Below are positions 35,154-43,089 of a DNA stretch of 64,000 nucleotides, piece after piece. Below the pieces are notes generated by a model. The model searched no databases, had not been told where the DNA came from, and saw only the letters and a list, made by a program, of their open reading frames with translations. Location of the stretch: NCBI GenBank assembly GCA_016285345.1, contig JAEEQN010000007.1, forward strand, positions 1-64,000, given 5' to 3'. The DNA is from Victivallales bacterium (lineage in GTDB: Bacteria; Verrucomicrobiota; Lentisphaeria; Victivallales; UBA1829). Position numbers and translations under genes: made by a program. Within the stretch, counting starts at the first letter, position 1. Every line of letters starts with the position of its first letter.

Positions 35154-36535
35154 CAGCCGGACGAATCCGCATCCTGTTCCTGATGCTCGCGGACGCCATG
35201 GCGCTGTCCTGCTGCTGGCTCGGCACGGCCGCGGTCTATCACGCCATGGGCGGAGACTACACGATGTCCACCTACACGGCCATGTGGCCGTTCCTGTTCG
35301 TCTTCATCCTGCTCGCTGCGGTCATGCGGCTCTACCACGGCAACCCGTTCTCTCCGGGCATGGCACTGGATCCCGTGGAGGAGATGCGGCGGCGCGTCTA
35401 CACGATCCTGGTCACGTATCTGCTGCTCTTCTGTTACCTCACATTCTCCCGGGAAACCGAGCATTATTCGCGCGTGGTCATTGCGGTCAGCGCATTCCTG
35501 AACCTTTTCCTTGTCGGCCTCGTCCGCAATCTGGTCCGGAGACTCCTTAAAGGACTGAATATCGGCCAGATACCCGTCCTCATCGCGGGCGCGGGAAAAT
35601 GCGGACGCAAACTTGAGGGGGAAATCCGGGACAACGCGCATTTCGGACTCCGGGTCGTCGGATTCGTCGACGACAATCCCGCCATTCAGGACCGTCTCGG
35701 TTCGCTCTCCGACGCCCCGGCTGTCGCCGCCCGTACCGGCGCGGAGTTCCTCATCTGCTGTCTCCCGCCTCAGGCGATCACGAAGTATCTGCGCGACTAC
35801 ATCAGGCGTTTCCGGCAGATTCTGCTCATGACCGACGACATCGGTATCCCCGTCGCATGGGGCACGCCGGTCTGTCTGCGCGAGCTCGCCGGACTTGAAA
35901 TCCGCAATCAGCTTCTCCGTCCGGTTCCGCGCCTTACAAAATCCATTCTTGAGTTCATTCTCGCATGCACCAGCATCGTGGTGCTGATCCCGGTATTTCT
36001 GGTCCTGGCGGTCGTCGTGAAGCTCTCCAGCAGGGGACCGGTCCTGTACCGCGCCGACCGGCTCGGCAAAAACGGACGCCCCATCCACGTCTGGAAGTTC
36101 CGCACGATGTACACCGACGCCGACGACCAGCTCGAACAACTCCTGTCCAACGATCCGAAGCTCGCCGCCGAATGGCGCGCCAACTTCAAGCTCGAACATG
36201 ATCCGCGCATCACGCCCATCGGGCGTATCCTCCGCAGGACCAGCCTCGACGAACTTCCGCAGTTCTTCAACGTCATCACGGGCGAACTTGCCATGATCGG
36301 GCCGCGCCCCATCGTGAAGGCCGAGGTCGACTATTACGGCGACAATTACGAGGTTTTCTCGCGCATCAAGCCCGGCATTACCGGTCTGTGGCAGGTGTCC
36401 GGACGCAACGACACCGGCTACGGCAAACGCATTCTGCTCGATATGTGGTACATTCGCAACTGGTCCGTCTGGCTGGACATCCACATTTTCTTTGCCACCA
36501 TCGCCGAGGTCGTCAAATGCAGAGGCGCACGATGA
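35150..36535 (+). CDS. Undecaprenyl-phosphate sugar phosphotransferase (WbaP/WcaJ-like)
   Basis: A 461-residue polyisoprenyl-phosphate hexose-1-phosphate transferase that starts lipid-linked glycan assembly. The N-terminal half has four TM helices, then a Rossmann-like segment (VLIAGAGKCGRKLEGEI). The catalytic half has VVKLSSRGPVLYRADRLGK, WKFRTMYTDAD, RRTSLDELPQFFNVI and GPRPIVKAE, which carry the conserved Asp-Glu dyad and basic residues. C-terminal GITGLWQVSGRND is diagnostic. The ATG overlaps the previous stop. The first sugar (Gal, Glc or other) is not assignable. Confidence 0.92.
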   Translation: MTAGRIRILFLMLADAMALSCCWLGTAAVYHAMGGDYTMSTYTAMWPFLFVFILLAAVMRLYHGNPFSPGMALDPVEEMRRRVYTILVTYLLLFCYLTFSRETEHYSRVVIAVSAFLNLFLVGLVRNLVRRLLKGLNIGQIPVLIAGAGKCGRKLEGEIRDNAHFGLRVVGFVDDNPAIQDRLGSLSDAPAVAARTGAEFLICCLPPQAITKYLRDYIRRFRQILLMTDDIGIPVAWGTPVCLRELAGLEIRNQLLRPVPRLTKSILEFILACTSIVVLIPVFLVLAVVVKLSSRGPVLYRADRLGKNGRPIHVWKFRTMYTDADDQLEQLLSNDPKLAAEWRANFKLEHDPRITPIGRILRRTSLDELPQFFNVITGELAMIGPRPIVKAEVDYYGDNYEVFSRIKPGITGLWQVSGRNDTGYGKRILLDMWYIRNWSVWLDIHIFFATIAEVVKCRGAR

Positions 36536-37641
36536 AAACCGCACTGATCCACTACTGGATGACCGCCATGCGTGGCGGGGAAAATGTCCTCGCAGAACTC
36601 TGCAGGCTGTACCCTGACGCAGACATCTTCACGCACGCCTGGAATCGCGACAGACTCCACGAACCGTTTTCTTCGCATAAGGTCACAGAAACCTTTATCG
36701 CGCGTCTTCCCGGCGCGCGCAACGCCTGCCAGAGGTATCTGCCGATCATGCCCGCGGCGCTCCGCCGCCTCGACTTCTCGCCATACGACCTCATCATTTC
36801 CAGCGAATCCGGCCCGGCGAAAGGCATCCGGAAGCCGTCCGGCTCGGTCCATGTCTGCTACTGCCACACGCCCATGCGCTACCTGTGGGACATGAGCGAC
36901 ATGTATTATCAGGCCGCCGGCCCCGGCGGCAAGCTAGCCATGAAGCTGTTCCTCCGCCGCTTGCGGGACTACGACCGGCGTTCCGCCGACGCCGTGGACC
37001 ATTTCATCGCGAACAGCGCGTTCGTGGCCGAGCGCATCCGCCGCATCTACGGCAGGGAATCCATCGTGATCCACCCTCCGGTCAATTCCGCATTCTTCAG
37101 CGATCCGGGACGCCCCGGCGCGAACGCCCCGACGCGCGATTATTATCTGTGCGCCGGACAAATCACGCATTACAAACGCGTCGGGATCGCTGTCCGCGCC
37201 TGCTTGAAACTCGGACGCCGTCTGATTGTTGCCGGAGACGGCCCCGAACGTGCGGAAATCATGCAGGTCGCCGCAGGCTCTCCCCTGATCACATTCGAAA
37301 ACCTCTGTTCCAACGAACGCTTCCGCGAACTCTTCACGAATGCCCGCGCCCTGATCTTCCCCGGCATCGAGGACTTCGGCATCATCCCCCTGGAGGCACA
37401 GGCCGCCGGGACTCCGGTGATCGCATTCGGGAAAGGCGGCGCGCTGGAAACCGTGTTGCCCGGCCGGACCGGCCTTTTCTTCCCCGAACAGACTCCGGAA
37501 GCGCTCGCAAACACCATCGAAGAATTCGAGGCGGCTCCGGCATGGGATCCCGCCGTCTGCACGGAACATGCTGCCATGTTCAACCCGGAACGTTTCCGCG
37601 CGGAAATCGACGCCTTCGTCCGCTCCGTGATGAAGGCTTGA
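36532..37641 (+). CDS. Glycosyltransferase family 4
   Basis: A 369-residue GT-B transferase resembling WbaZ-type mannosyltransferases. Features are MRGGENVLAEL at the N-terminus, CHTPMRYLWDMSD, IANSAFVAERIRRIYGR, then the donor half AGDGPERAEIMQ and the E-x7-E signature in GIEDFGIIPLEAQAAGTP. The ATG at 36532 overlaps the WbaP-like stop by four bases; an apparent longer frame from 36388 runs antisense-like through the upstream gene and is not used. Last gene of the ols/glycan operon. Confidence 0.9.
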   Translation: MKTALIHYWMTAMRGGENVLAELCRLYPDADIFTHAWNRDRLHEPFSSHKVTETFIARLPGARNACQRYLPIMPAALRRLDFSPYDLIISSESGPAKGIRKPSGSVHVCYCHTPMRYLWDMSDMYYQAAGPGGKLAMKLFLRRLRDYDRRSADAVDHFIANSAFVAERIRRIYGRESIVIHPPVNSAFFSDPGRPGANAPTRDYYLCAGQITHYKRVGIAVRACLKLGRRLIVAGDGPERAEIMQVAAGSPLITFENLCSNERFRELFTNARALIFPGIEDFGIIPLEAQAAGTPVIAFGKGGALETVLPGRTGLFFPEQTPEALANTIEEFEAAPAWDPAVCTEHAAMFNPERFRAEIDAFVRSVMKA

Positions 37642-37954
37642 TGTGCTCCGTCCTTTGGTCCGGATGTTCCGGGGATGCGTCTTGTTCGCCGACCGACCTT
37701 GCCCTTTTTTTGATAATCCGTCAATTGTCAGTCGTCCTCTCAATCGATTTTAGCGAAATCGGAGAATCAGTCCCCGGTTCCGAGCGCAAAAACAAAAAAG
37801 CGAGAGTTGTACATCTCTGTTTATGAGCCGTTCGCTGTGGCGTTCCACAGGCCGTCAACAAAAAATCATTCGCCTCATGCCGGATGTGATGGCCAGGATG
37901 GACTTGTTTTTAGAGAAGAATGCTGAATCTTGTGTTTGTTTTTCGGGTTTCGCC
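37642..37954. other. Intergenic spacer
   Basis: No convincing gene. Open frames here are tails of shadow frames of the upstream glycosyltransferase. The sequence becomes AT-rich toward the promoter at 37955. No clear terminator was seen for the long operon. Confidence 0.5.
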
Positions 37955-37983
37955 TTGTAATTCCACGGAAGTTCAAGTATATT
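37955..37983 (+). promoter_or_regulatory. Promoter of DUF1805 gene
   Basis: TTGTAA (37955-37960), 17 bases, TATATT (37978-37983), about 40 bp before the ATG. Confidence 0.65.
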
Positions 37984-38024
37984 TTTGGAGCATCATCACC
38001 AACATAACCGGAAAAGGAAAGGCT

Positions 38025-38309
38025 ATGGACCATAAAATCATTCTTGACGGAAACCAGTTCGACGGATACGCGATCCCGTCCGGGAATACGTTCATTCTCG
38101 TCATCAAGGGGAAGAACGGATTCCTGGGGTGCGGCTACATCTCGCTTGAGACTGCTGAAAAAGTCGGCGATGCGGTCGCCATCGTCAGCGGGGTGAAGAA
38201 TTTCGACGACATGCTGAACGCCCAGGTGAAAGGCGTTTCATCCGCCGCCGCGAAACTCGGTGTCGTTCCCGGCATGTCCGGCAGAGACGCTCTGCTGAAA
38301 ATGAAGTGA
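38025..38309 (+). CDS. DUF1805 domain protein
   Basis: A 94-residue small soluble protein. It matches the DUF1805 (YunC-like) family: FILVIKGKNGFLGCGYIS is followed by ETAEKVGDAVAIVSGVKNFD and a C-terminal VPGMSGRDALLKMK. The family function is not established, and the strand-rich core suggests a small alpha/beta fold. The ATG at 38025 follows GGAAAAGGAAAGG; a longer reading from 37920 would overrun the promoter. Convergent with the Rrf2 remnant. Confidence 0.8.
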   Translation: MDHKIILDGNQFDGYAIPSGNTFILVIKGKNGFLGCGYISLETAEKVGDAVAIVSGVKNFDDMLNAQVKGVSSAAAKLGVVPGMSGRDALLKMK

Positions 38310-38339
38310 TTCCGTACCTGGAACAGTGCGAACGACGCC

Positions 38340-38542
38340 TCAGATGCAATAATCCCAGAAGCCCTCATCCGCGCGCCGGGTGCGGCAGGAGTCCAGGATG
38401 TCTTCGAGCGTAATCTTTTTTTCCGTGACTTCCCGGATGTCGTTGTTCAGACGTTGCCAGACGTTCCGCATCGGGCACAGCGCCTGACGGTTGCATTTCT
38501 CCGGCGAAGTCGCGCAGCCCACCACGGAGATCGGGCCCTCCT
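38340..38542 (-). pseudogene. 5'-truncated Rrf2/IscR-family regulator
   Basis: The frame encodes only the C-terminal end of an Rrf2 regulator. It resumes in frame with the typical EGPISVVGC, followed by CNRQALCPMRNVWQRLNNDI and ITLEDIL; these include the three cysteines (C-x6-C-x5-C style) that ligate the Fe-S cluster in IscR-like proteins. Directly upstream of the first residue is an in-frame TAG (38543-38545 region), and no winged-helix domain is encoded beyond. About 85 N-terminal residues are therefore missing. The break coincides with the drop in GC that marks the accessory island, so the left junction probably cut this gene. Confidence 0.75.
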
Positions 38543-38713
38543 AAGAAAAGGGAGGAAGCGGACGGGTTGGGGAGCGTATTGTCCCCTTACTCCATAAGCA
38601 AAGGGGCGTTACTGATGTCCAGATTGCTCATATTGAAGCAAGGAGTTTTGGCATAGACCAGGAAAATAAAAAATGCGCGATTGAGAGGACAACCGCGCGG
38701 ATATTCAAATAGA

Positions 38714-38741
38714 TGGTCGGCGTAATGGATTCGAAACAGCG
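38714..38741 (-). repeat. Degenerate tRNA 3'-end-like sequence (possible att site)
   Basis: The 28 bases resemble the T-arm plus acceptor end, including CCA, of tRNA-Pro at 51823-51851: TGGTCGG, then TGGATTCGAA, then CAGCG are shared in the same order and orientation, with a short mismatched block between. Direct repeat orientation is what integration downstream of the tRNA would leave. Confidence 0.45.
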
Positions 38742-38873
38742 CTTCTCCGTTTGAGGGTAAAACCTTATAAAACCGTTAAATTTCTGAACTATTTTTGCGT
38801 TGCGAAACGTCGACCTCTCAAACTTTTGGAGGACGAAAGGAGAAAAAAACGTGCACTTTTGAGCATGGAAATA

Positions 38874-38907
38874 GAGAGGTCGAGGTTTTTATATGTTGAA
38901 TTGCGAG
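38874..38907 (+). repeat. 34-nt direct repeat, copy A
   Basis: Starts GAGAGGTCG and ends TTGCGAG. It matches copy B at 40306-40339 at 28 of 34 positions, and the two bracket the AAA ATPase gene and its operator. Confidence 0.6.
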
Positions 38908-38925
38908 AATTGGGTTAAATGCTCC

Positions 38926-40122
38926 TCACTGTAGCAGCCAGTCCAGCACATTAAGTTTGCGTATGCCGTTGAAGTCATCCGATGGGTCTTCGTCCAGAGT
39001 CAGCAGGAATTTCGGGTAGCTGTCCCGGATTGTATTGAACGGGGCAAGCTCACGTTCCAAAGTCTTGGTGTCACGCACGCTTGCGGCAACTTGATAGTAT
39101 TCCGTTCCATTGGAGTTCTCCACCACGAAATCGATCTCAAGTCCGCCGACTTTTCCTACATACACTTTGCTCCCGCATCTCAGCAGTTCCAGATAGACCA
39201 CGTTCTCCAGGATATGCCCCACATCCTGATACTGTCCGTCAAGAAGATGTCGGCGCAATCCGAGGTCGACAACATAGTATTTGTCCTGCGTTTTCAGGAG
39301 CTGTTTGCCTTTGATGTCGAAACGTTCTGCCTTGTAGACAACAAAGCTTTCCAGCAGGGCTGAAAGATATTTCTCAACGGTCTTGCTGTCGGTCTTCCTG
39401 CCGCCGGAGGTCAGCGTATCCGCAATTCGTTTGACGGATAATTCGCTGCCTATACTCGAAAACACGAATTTCGCCACACTGTTCAGAATCATCGGATCCT
39501 GAATTCGACGCCGGGCCATTACGTCTTTCACGAGGATCGTGTTGTAGATGCCCTCCAGATAGCTGTCCAGTTCGCGCGCTGCCCCGGAAAGCTCTATTGT
39601 GTACGGGAAAGAACTGGTCGATACGTATTCCCGGTACAGGCTTTGTCGGTTGGCGGTTTCCGTATGGGCCTGAGCGAACTCGCGGAAGGACAGCGGAAGC
39701 ATGCGGATCTCCACATATCTGCCAGAAAGCATGGTTGCCAGTTCGGAGGAGAGCAGATTTGCGTTGGACCCGGTGATATAGATGTCGGTGTTGGGCGTGA
39801 TGTATAGGCTGTCCACCACACGGGGAAACTCCTTGCAGAGCTGAACTTCGTCGATGAACACATAAGTCATTTCTTTCGAGGAAAGCCGCTTCTTGATGTA
39901 GGAATGAAGCGCCAGAGGCTGGCACAATGCCTCGTTCTCAAGTTTCTCAAGATTCACCTCGATGATGCGCTTCTTCGGGACGCCCTGTTCTCTGAGCCAT
40001 TCGGCGTACATCTCCATCAGCACGGATTTTCCGCATCGACGTACTCCCGTAATGACCTTGATGATTTGCTTTCCCCGCCAAGCTTGGAGTTCCTTCATGT
40101 ATTCTGGCCGTTCAATTCTCAT
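38926..40122 (-). CDS. AAA ATPase with DUF4143 domain
   Basis: A 398-residue AAA_14-type ATPase. Walker A is GVRRCGKSV (about 26-34), Walker B YVFIDEVQLCKEFP and sensor ITGSNANLLS. The C-terminal DUF4143 region (VKDVMARRRIQD, then VGGLEIDFVVEN) looks like a PD-(D/E)XK-type fold, with E and D in LEIDFVV. Such genes are common in mobile and accessory regions; their role is unknown, with defence, toxin or transposon-linked functions proposed. The ATG at 40122 has GGAGGT six bases upstream. A striking set of palindromes covers its promoter. Imperfect 34-nt repeats flank the gene. Confidence 0.85.
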   Translation of the reverse strand: MRIERPEYMKELQAWRGKQIIKVITGVRRCGKSVLMEMYAEWLREQGVPKKRIIEVNLEKLENEALCQPLALHSYIKKRLSSKEMTYVFIDEVQLCKEFPRVVDSLYITPNTDIYITGSNANLLSSELATMLSGRYVEIRMLPLSFREFAQAHTETANRQSLYREYVSTSSFPYTIELSGAARELDSYLEGIYNTILVKDVMARRRIQDPMILNSVAKFVFSSIGSELSVKRIADTLTSGGRKTDSKTVEKYLSALLESFVVYKAERFDIKGKQLLKTQDKYYVVDLGLRRHLLDGQYQDVGHILENVVYLELLRCGSKVYVGKVGGLEIDFVVENSNGTEYYQVAASVRDTKTLERELAPFNTIRDSYPKFLLTLDEDPSDDFNGIRKLNVLDWLLQ

Positions 40123-40153
40123 TTGCTTACCTCCGATTACGCATTGGTTTGCA

Positions 40154-40239
40154 TTTGGAATATAATCCAAAAACTTAAAAAGTCAAGCGCGTTTTTGGAA
40201 AATAATCCAAAAACTATAAAAATCGGACGAGTTTTTGGA
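40154..40239 (-). promoter_or_regulatory. Promoter with three 40-bp-phased palindromic operators
   Basis: Minus-strand TTGACT (40181-40186), 16 bases, TATATT (40159-40164). Unit 1 (40154-40171, TTTGGA-N6-TCCAAA) covers the -10. Unit 2 (40191-40214, GTTTTTGGA-N6-TCCAAAAAC, 9-bp arms) lies just upstream of the -35. A third half-site GTTTTTGGA starts at 40231. Centres are 40 bp apart, about four helical turns, as for cooperative binding of one dimeric protein. Confidence 0.75.
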
Positions 40240-40305
40240 AGAGAACTCCGAATTCCTATTTACGCTATAGCCCAATGATTTTTTACTTCGCATGGTCGGA
40301 TTTGA

Positions 40306-40339
40306 GAGAGGTCGCGAGTTGTATATATTGATTTGCGAG
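40306..40339 (+). repeat. 34-nt direct repeat, copy B
   Basis: Second copy of the repeat at 38874-38907, in the same orientation, immediately outside the ATPase operator region. Confidence 0.6.
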
Positions 40340-40356
40340 CGCGTGTCAAAAACGTT

Positions 40357-40671
40357 TCATTTCCGCCCACCGACCAATGTTTTTCCTTCCTTGTTGTAAG
40401 TCAGGTTGAAGACCATATCGGAAAACCATTTCTTGAAGTCGGCATTATCGGAATACTGCTTGTAGAGTTTGATATTGTCGGCCATGATTTTGAGCATAAC
40501 CGCGGACAAGACATGATTGCTTTCCAGACGGGCGTTTTGCCGGTCGGAATTCAGCATCGCCGCCTGGTACGTGGCATCCTGCGAAACCAGGGGATGCGGG
40601 CGATTTGCGCATGGCCCCTGTTCTGGCTGGCAGACTTTTATATTGTTATAAATTTCAGGTTGCAACAGCAA
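40357..40671 (-). pseudogene. 3' remnant resembling type I restriction HsdR or related helicase
   Basis: Of 104 codons, the last 65 or so look like the C-terminal end of a type I restriction R subunit or similar DEAD-box protein (DATYQAAMLNSDRQNAR, then NIKLYKQYSDNADFKKWFSD and MVFNLTYNKEGKTL). The first 30 codons do not fit the family and no upstream frame continues it, so at least 90 percent of the gene is gone. No M or S subunit is nearby. Family assignment is from recalled motif similarity only. Confidence 0.45.
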
Positions 40672-40825
40672 AAACAGTCTTTAGCTCCGCTACTCCCTTT
40701 CTTCTTTTACATGTTGACTCGCGACAAACGAAGGCGCAGGAGAAACTGGTTCGTTTTTAGTTCATGCCATAGGACAAATATTAGCTAAATGCGTTTTGTT
40801 TATTTAAAAAAATATCGTCCCACAC

Positions 40826-40853
40826 TTGATTTCTCCGTCATTTATGCTATCAT
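40826..40853 (+). promoter_or_regulatory. Promoter of unknown/DUF2806 pair
   Basis: TTGATT (40826-40831), 16 bases, TATCAT (40848-40853), about 75 bp before the first ATG. Confidence 0.6.
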
Positions 40854-40927
40854 ATTTGAGGGAGAAACAATCCCCCCCGGAAAAAAAGTGTTACAACACC
40901 AATTCGTGATTAAATCAAGGACATAAT

Positions 40928-41767
40928 ATGACAAAAATATCAGAACGCAATGTCTTTCCTTCTTTTTCTTCACATGAAGAATTTTTTAAGCTGAAAAATC
41001 TATTCTGTGACAAAGGAGCTTATTACACAGAAGAAGCATTCCATTACGTTCATTATAGCCTTTATGATATTCTTAGAAATTCTTTCCTCAAATGGCCTCT
41101 TAGAGGAAGCATTACTTCTTTGGAGGAAATGTTGAAATCATTTCAAATCAGGGATGAAGATTTCAACCATGACAGTTCAGAAGAAAGGTTGCTGGATTAT
41201 ATACAATTAATTTTGAATGCAATACATTTTTTTAACACAAGCAACATTTTAATCGTTTCTTATCATTGTAATCAAGGAAGAATTATTCAAAAAGCAATCG
41301 CACAGAACTGCGCCCTGATATTGGAGAAACTTAACGCTGAAGTCATAGAAACAGACTCCGAGCTCTATATAGCATATAAGGATGCCGTTGCAGCAGCCGT
41401 ATCCATCCAACAGCCGGAATTAGCCCCCTGCATCATTGAGTATCAAAAAATTAACAACAGAGACGACCTTGCCCGAAAAGGTGAAGTCCTATGCAGCTTG
41501 GCAAAGATTCTGGAACCTAACGAACAAATGCTGAACGACAACGGGTATCGGCAGTTATGCAAAGATGCGACATTCCTCTTAAACAAAACTGGGGCAAGAC
41601 ATGCCCTTGATCCAAACGATGGTATTGAAGCTCAATTCCTGGCGATGGAGGATCAAGAACGGATTAAGTGGTATGATCGAGCGTTCAAAACGGTCCTTAC
41701 CTGCATGGCCGTTTTGCCATATTTGGATTTCAGGGAAGAAATAAAAGATATTAAACGAAACGGATAA
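40928..41767 (+). CDS. Unknown accessory protein, possible HEPN-like C-terminus
   Basis: A 279-residue soluble, mostly helical protein, AT-rich in codon use. I do not recognise it firmly. The C-terminal third (ARKGEVLCSLAKILEPNEQM, then LLNKTGARHALDP) recalls the helical Abi_C/HEPN-like domains of abortive-infection proteins, where an Arg and His pair lies in a late helix; here R and H are adjacent. AAGGA precedes the ATG. The DUF2806 gene follows by 53 bp on the same strand, so they probably form one transcript beside the Gabija genes. A defence role is inferred from location. Confidence 0.6.
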   Translation: MTKISERNVFPSFSSHEEFFKLKNLFCDKGAYYTEEAFHYVHYSLYDILRNSFLKWPLRGSITSLEEMLKSFQIRDEDFNHDSSEERLLDYIQLILNAIHFFNTSNILIVSYHCNQGRIIQKAIAQNCALILEKLNAEVIETDSELYIAYKDAVAAAVSIQQPELAPCIIEYQKINNRDDLARKGEVLCSLAKILEPNEQMLNDNGYRQLCKDATFLLNKTGARHALDPNDGIEAQFLAMEDQERIKWYDRAFKTVLTCMAVLPYLDFREEIKDIKRNG

Positions 41768-41820
41768 AACAATCAACACGAAACTATACCAAACAAACTT
41801 CAAATACAGGAGAAGCAACA

Positions 41821-42795
41821 ATGAAGAATCTTATTCCCTTGAAAGCTAAGGTTGATTTGACGCCTGCGCTTAACGAGCTGGTTCATACTATACTGAGTCC
41901 TATTCAGGACGGACAAAAAGGGATGAGAAAGCTTTTTTCATTGTGTGCTGGTTCCCTCCTTGCCACATTAGAACGCAATCAAATCCTGACAGAAGCTCAA
42001 AAACAAAAAGATAAAGAAGATGTTTTGTCCGGGACAAAAGAATATCGCAACGGTCAATTAAGCAATGTAGACAGTGCTCCCGATTTTTGCAGTCAAATAA
42101 TCGACTATCATGCAGAAGAAGATGCAAGGAGGTTTCTCGCAGCATTTCTTGAAGCAGTTAAAGATATCCGCCAGCGTCCGGACGAAAGCATCTCGGACAA
42201 ATCTGTGGATCCGGACTTCTTTAATCGTTGGAGAAAAGATGTCGAAGTGATTGATGATGCCGCGATGCGGATCTTCTGGGCTAGACTTTTGGTTGAGGAG
42301 ACTTGCTGCCCGAATTCGATCAGTCCCAGAACATTAAGTGTCGCAAGGAATCTTTCAAAGGAAGAAGCAAAAACGTTTGAAAGATTATGCCCATATAGAA
42401 TTCTCGATGCACTTCCTTTAAACGATAAAAGCTATCCTCTTAATGGAACGTACAAGGATGCTCTTTTACTCCAGGAAGCGGGGTTAATCGGGCATGAGGC
42501 TAATGCCCATATTGATGTTCCTGAGAATGGAACGTTTTTCATTCCGATCATGAAGGATGGATTCATCCTTAAAGCTGATACAAGCAGGATTGGGGTTAAC
42601 GGCTATCCATTAACAGTCGCGGGACAACAGATTGCTGAGATCGTCAGTGTGACGCCTGATGTTTCTATTGCTAAAAAGATCGCCAGAGAAGTATCGGCTC
42701 AAAACCACAAATTGACTATCTATTTGATTGAAAAGCAGGACGGGGTCCCAGATGATCAGGCCCCGGTCATTTGGGATACGAATCAACCCGATTAA
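41821..42795 (+). CDS. DUF2806 domain protein
   Basis: A 324-residue soluble protein. The centre matches DUF2806: VDPDFFNRWRKDVEVIDDAA, then FWARLLVEE and SPRTLSVARNLSKEEAKTFE. The C-terminus has LTVAGQQIAEIV, like related proteins with a terminal all-helical domain. No catalytic motif is visible. DUF2806 proteins often lie in accessory and defence-rich regions; function unknown. AGGAG precedes the ATG. A long hairpin (42812-42868) follows 17 bp after the stop. Confidence 0.75.
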   Translation: MKNLIPLKAKVDLTPALNELVHTILSPIQDGQKGMRKLFSLCAGSLLATLERNQILTEAQKQKDKEDVLSGTKEYRNGQLSNVDSAPDFCSQIIDYHAEEDARRFLAAFLEAVKDIRQRPDESISDKSVDPDFFNRWRKDVEVIDDAAMRIFWARLLVEETCCPNSISPRTLSVARNLSKEEAKTFERLCPYRILDALPLNDKSYPLNGTYKDALLLQEAGLIGHEANAHIDVPENGTFFIPIMKDGFILKADTSRIGVNGYPLTVAGQQIAEIVSVTPDVSIAKKIAREVSAQNHKLTIYLIEKQDGVPDDQAPVIWDTNQPD

Positions 42796-42811
42796 TCAGA
42801 CAAACGATTAG

Positions 42812-42868
42812 GTCCGATCATTCTCCCGGTTTCAGGATGATTTTTCCTGACGGGAGAATGGTACGGAC
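42812..42868. repeat. Long nested hairpin
   Basis: Three stacked stems: GTCCG/CGGAC (42812-42816 with 42864-42868), ATTCTCCCG/CGGGAGAAT (42820-42828 with 42851-42859) and TCAGGA/TCCTGA (42832-42837 with 42845-42850), with small internal loops. No T-run follows on the plus strand. It could be a terminator without a U-tract, a processed RNA element or a palindromic mobile repeat. The rest of 42796-43018 carries no gene. Confidence 0.7.
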
Positions 42869-43018
42869 ACAGTGGCGCAGCAGGTTTTCTGTTGAATATC
42901 CAGCATGGAAAGGATGGATTCCAGTTTCCTTACGATTCGCTTCTGCTCTGCGAGTGGGGGGGAGTGGGAAGAGAAGTTGTAACAGCATTATAAAAAAAGA
43001 TTTTTGCATATTTTGTGC

Positions 43019-43047
43019 TTGATTTCGCACATGTGCGAGAGTATATT
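43019..43047 (+). promoter_or_regulatory. Gabija promoter with palindromic operator in spacer
   Basis: TTGATT (43019-43024), 17 bases, TATATT (43042-43047). The spacer contains a perfect 14-bp palindrome TCGCACATGTGCGA (43025-43038), placed where a bound dimer would block RNA polymerase. Confidence 0.75.
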
Positions 43048-43089
43048 AAACTATTCTTTAGTATAACCTTATCAAAGGAGAGAATCTAC

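Larger units (their letters stand above)
38543..38925. other. Non-coding left margin of accessory island
   Basis: 383 bp without a supported gene. It holds a tRNA-like fragment (38714-38741), a perfect 10-bp inverted repeat (TCGACCTCTC at 38810-38819 with GAGAGGTCGA at 38874-38883) and one copy of a 34-nt repeat that recurs at 40306. Confidence 0.6.
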
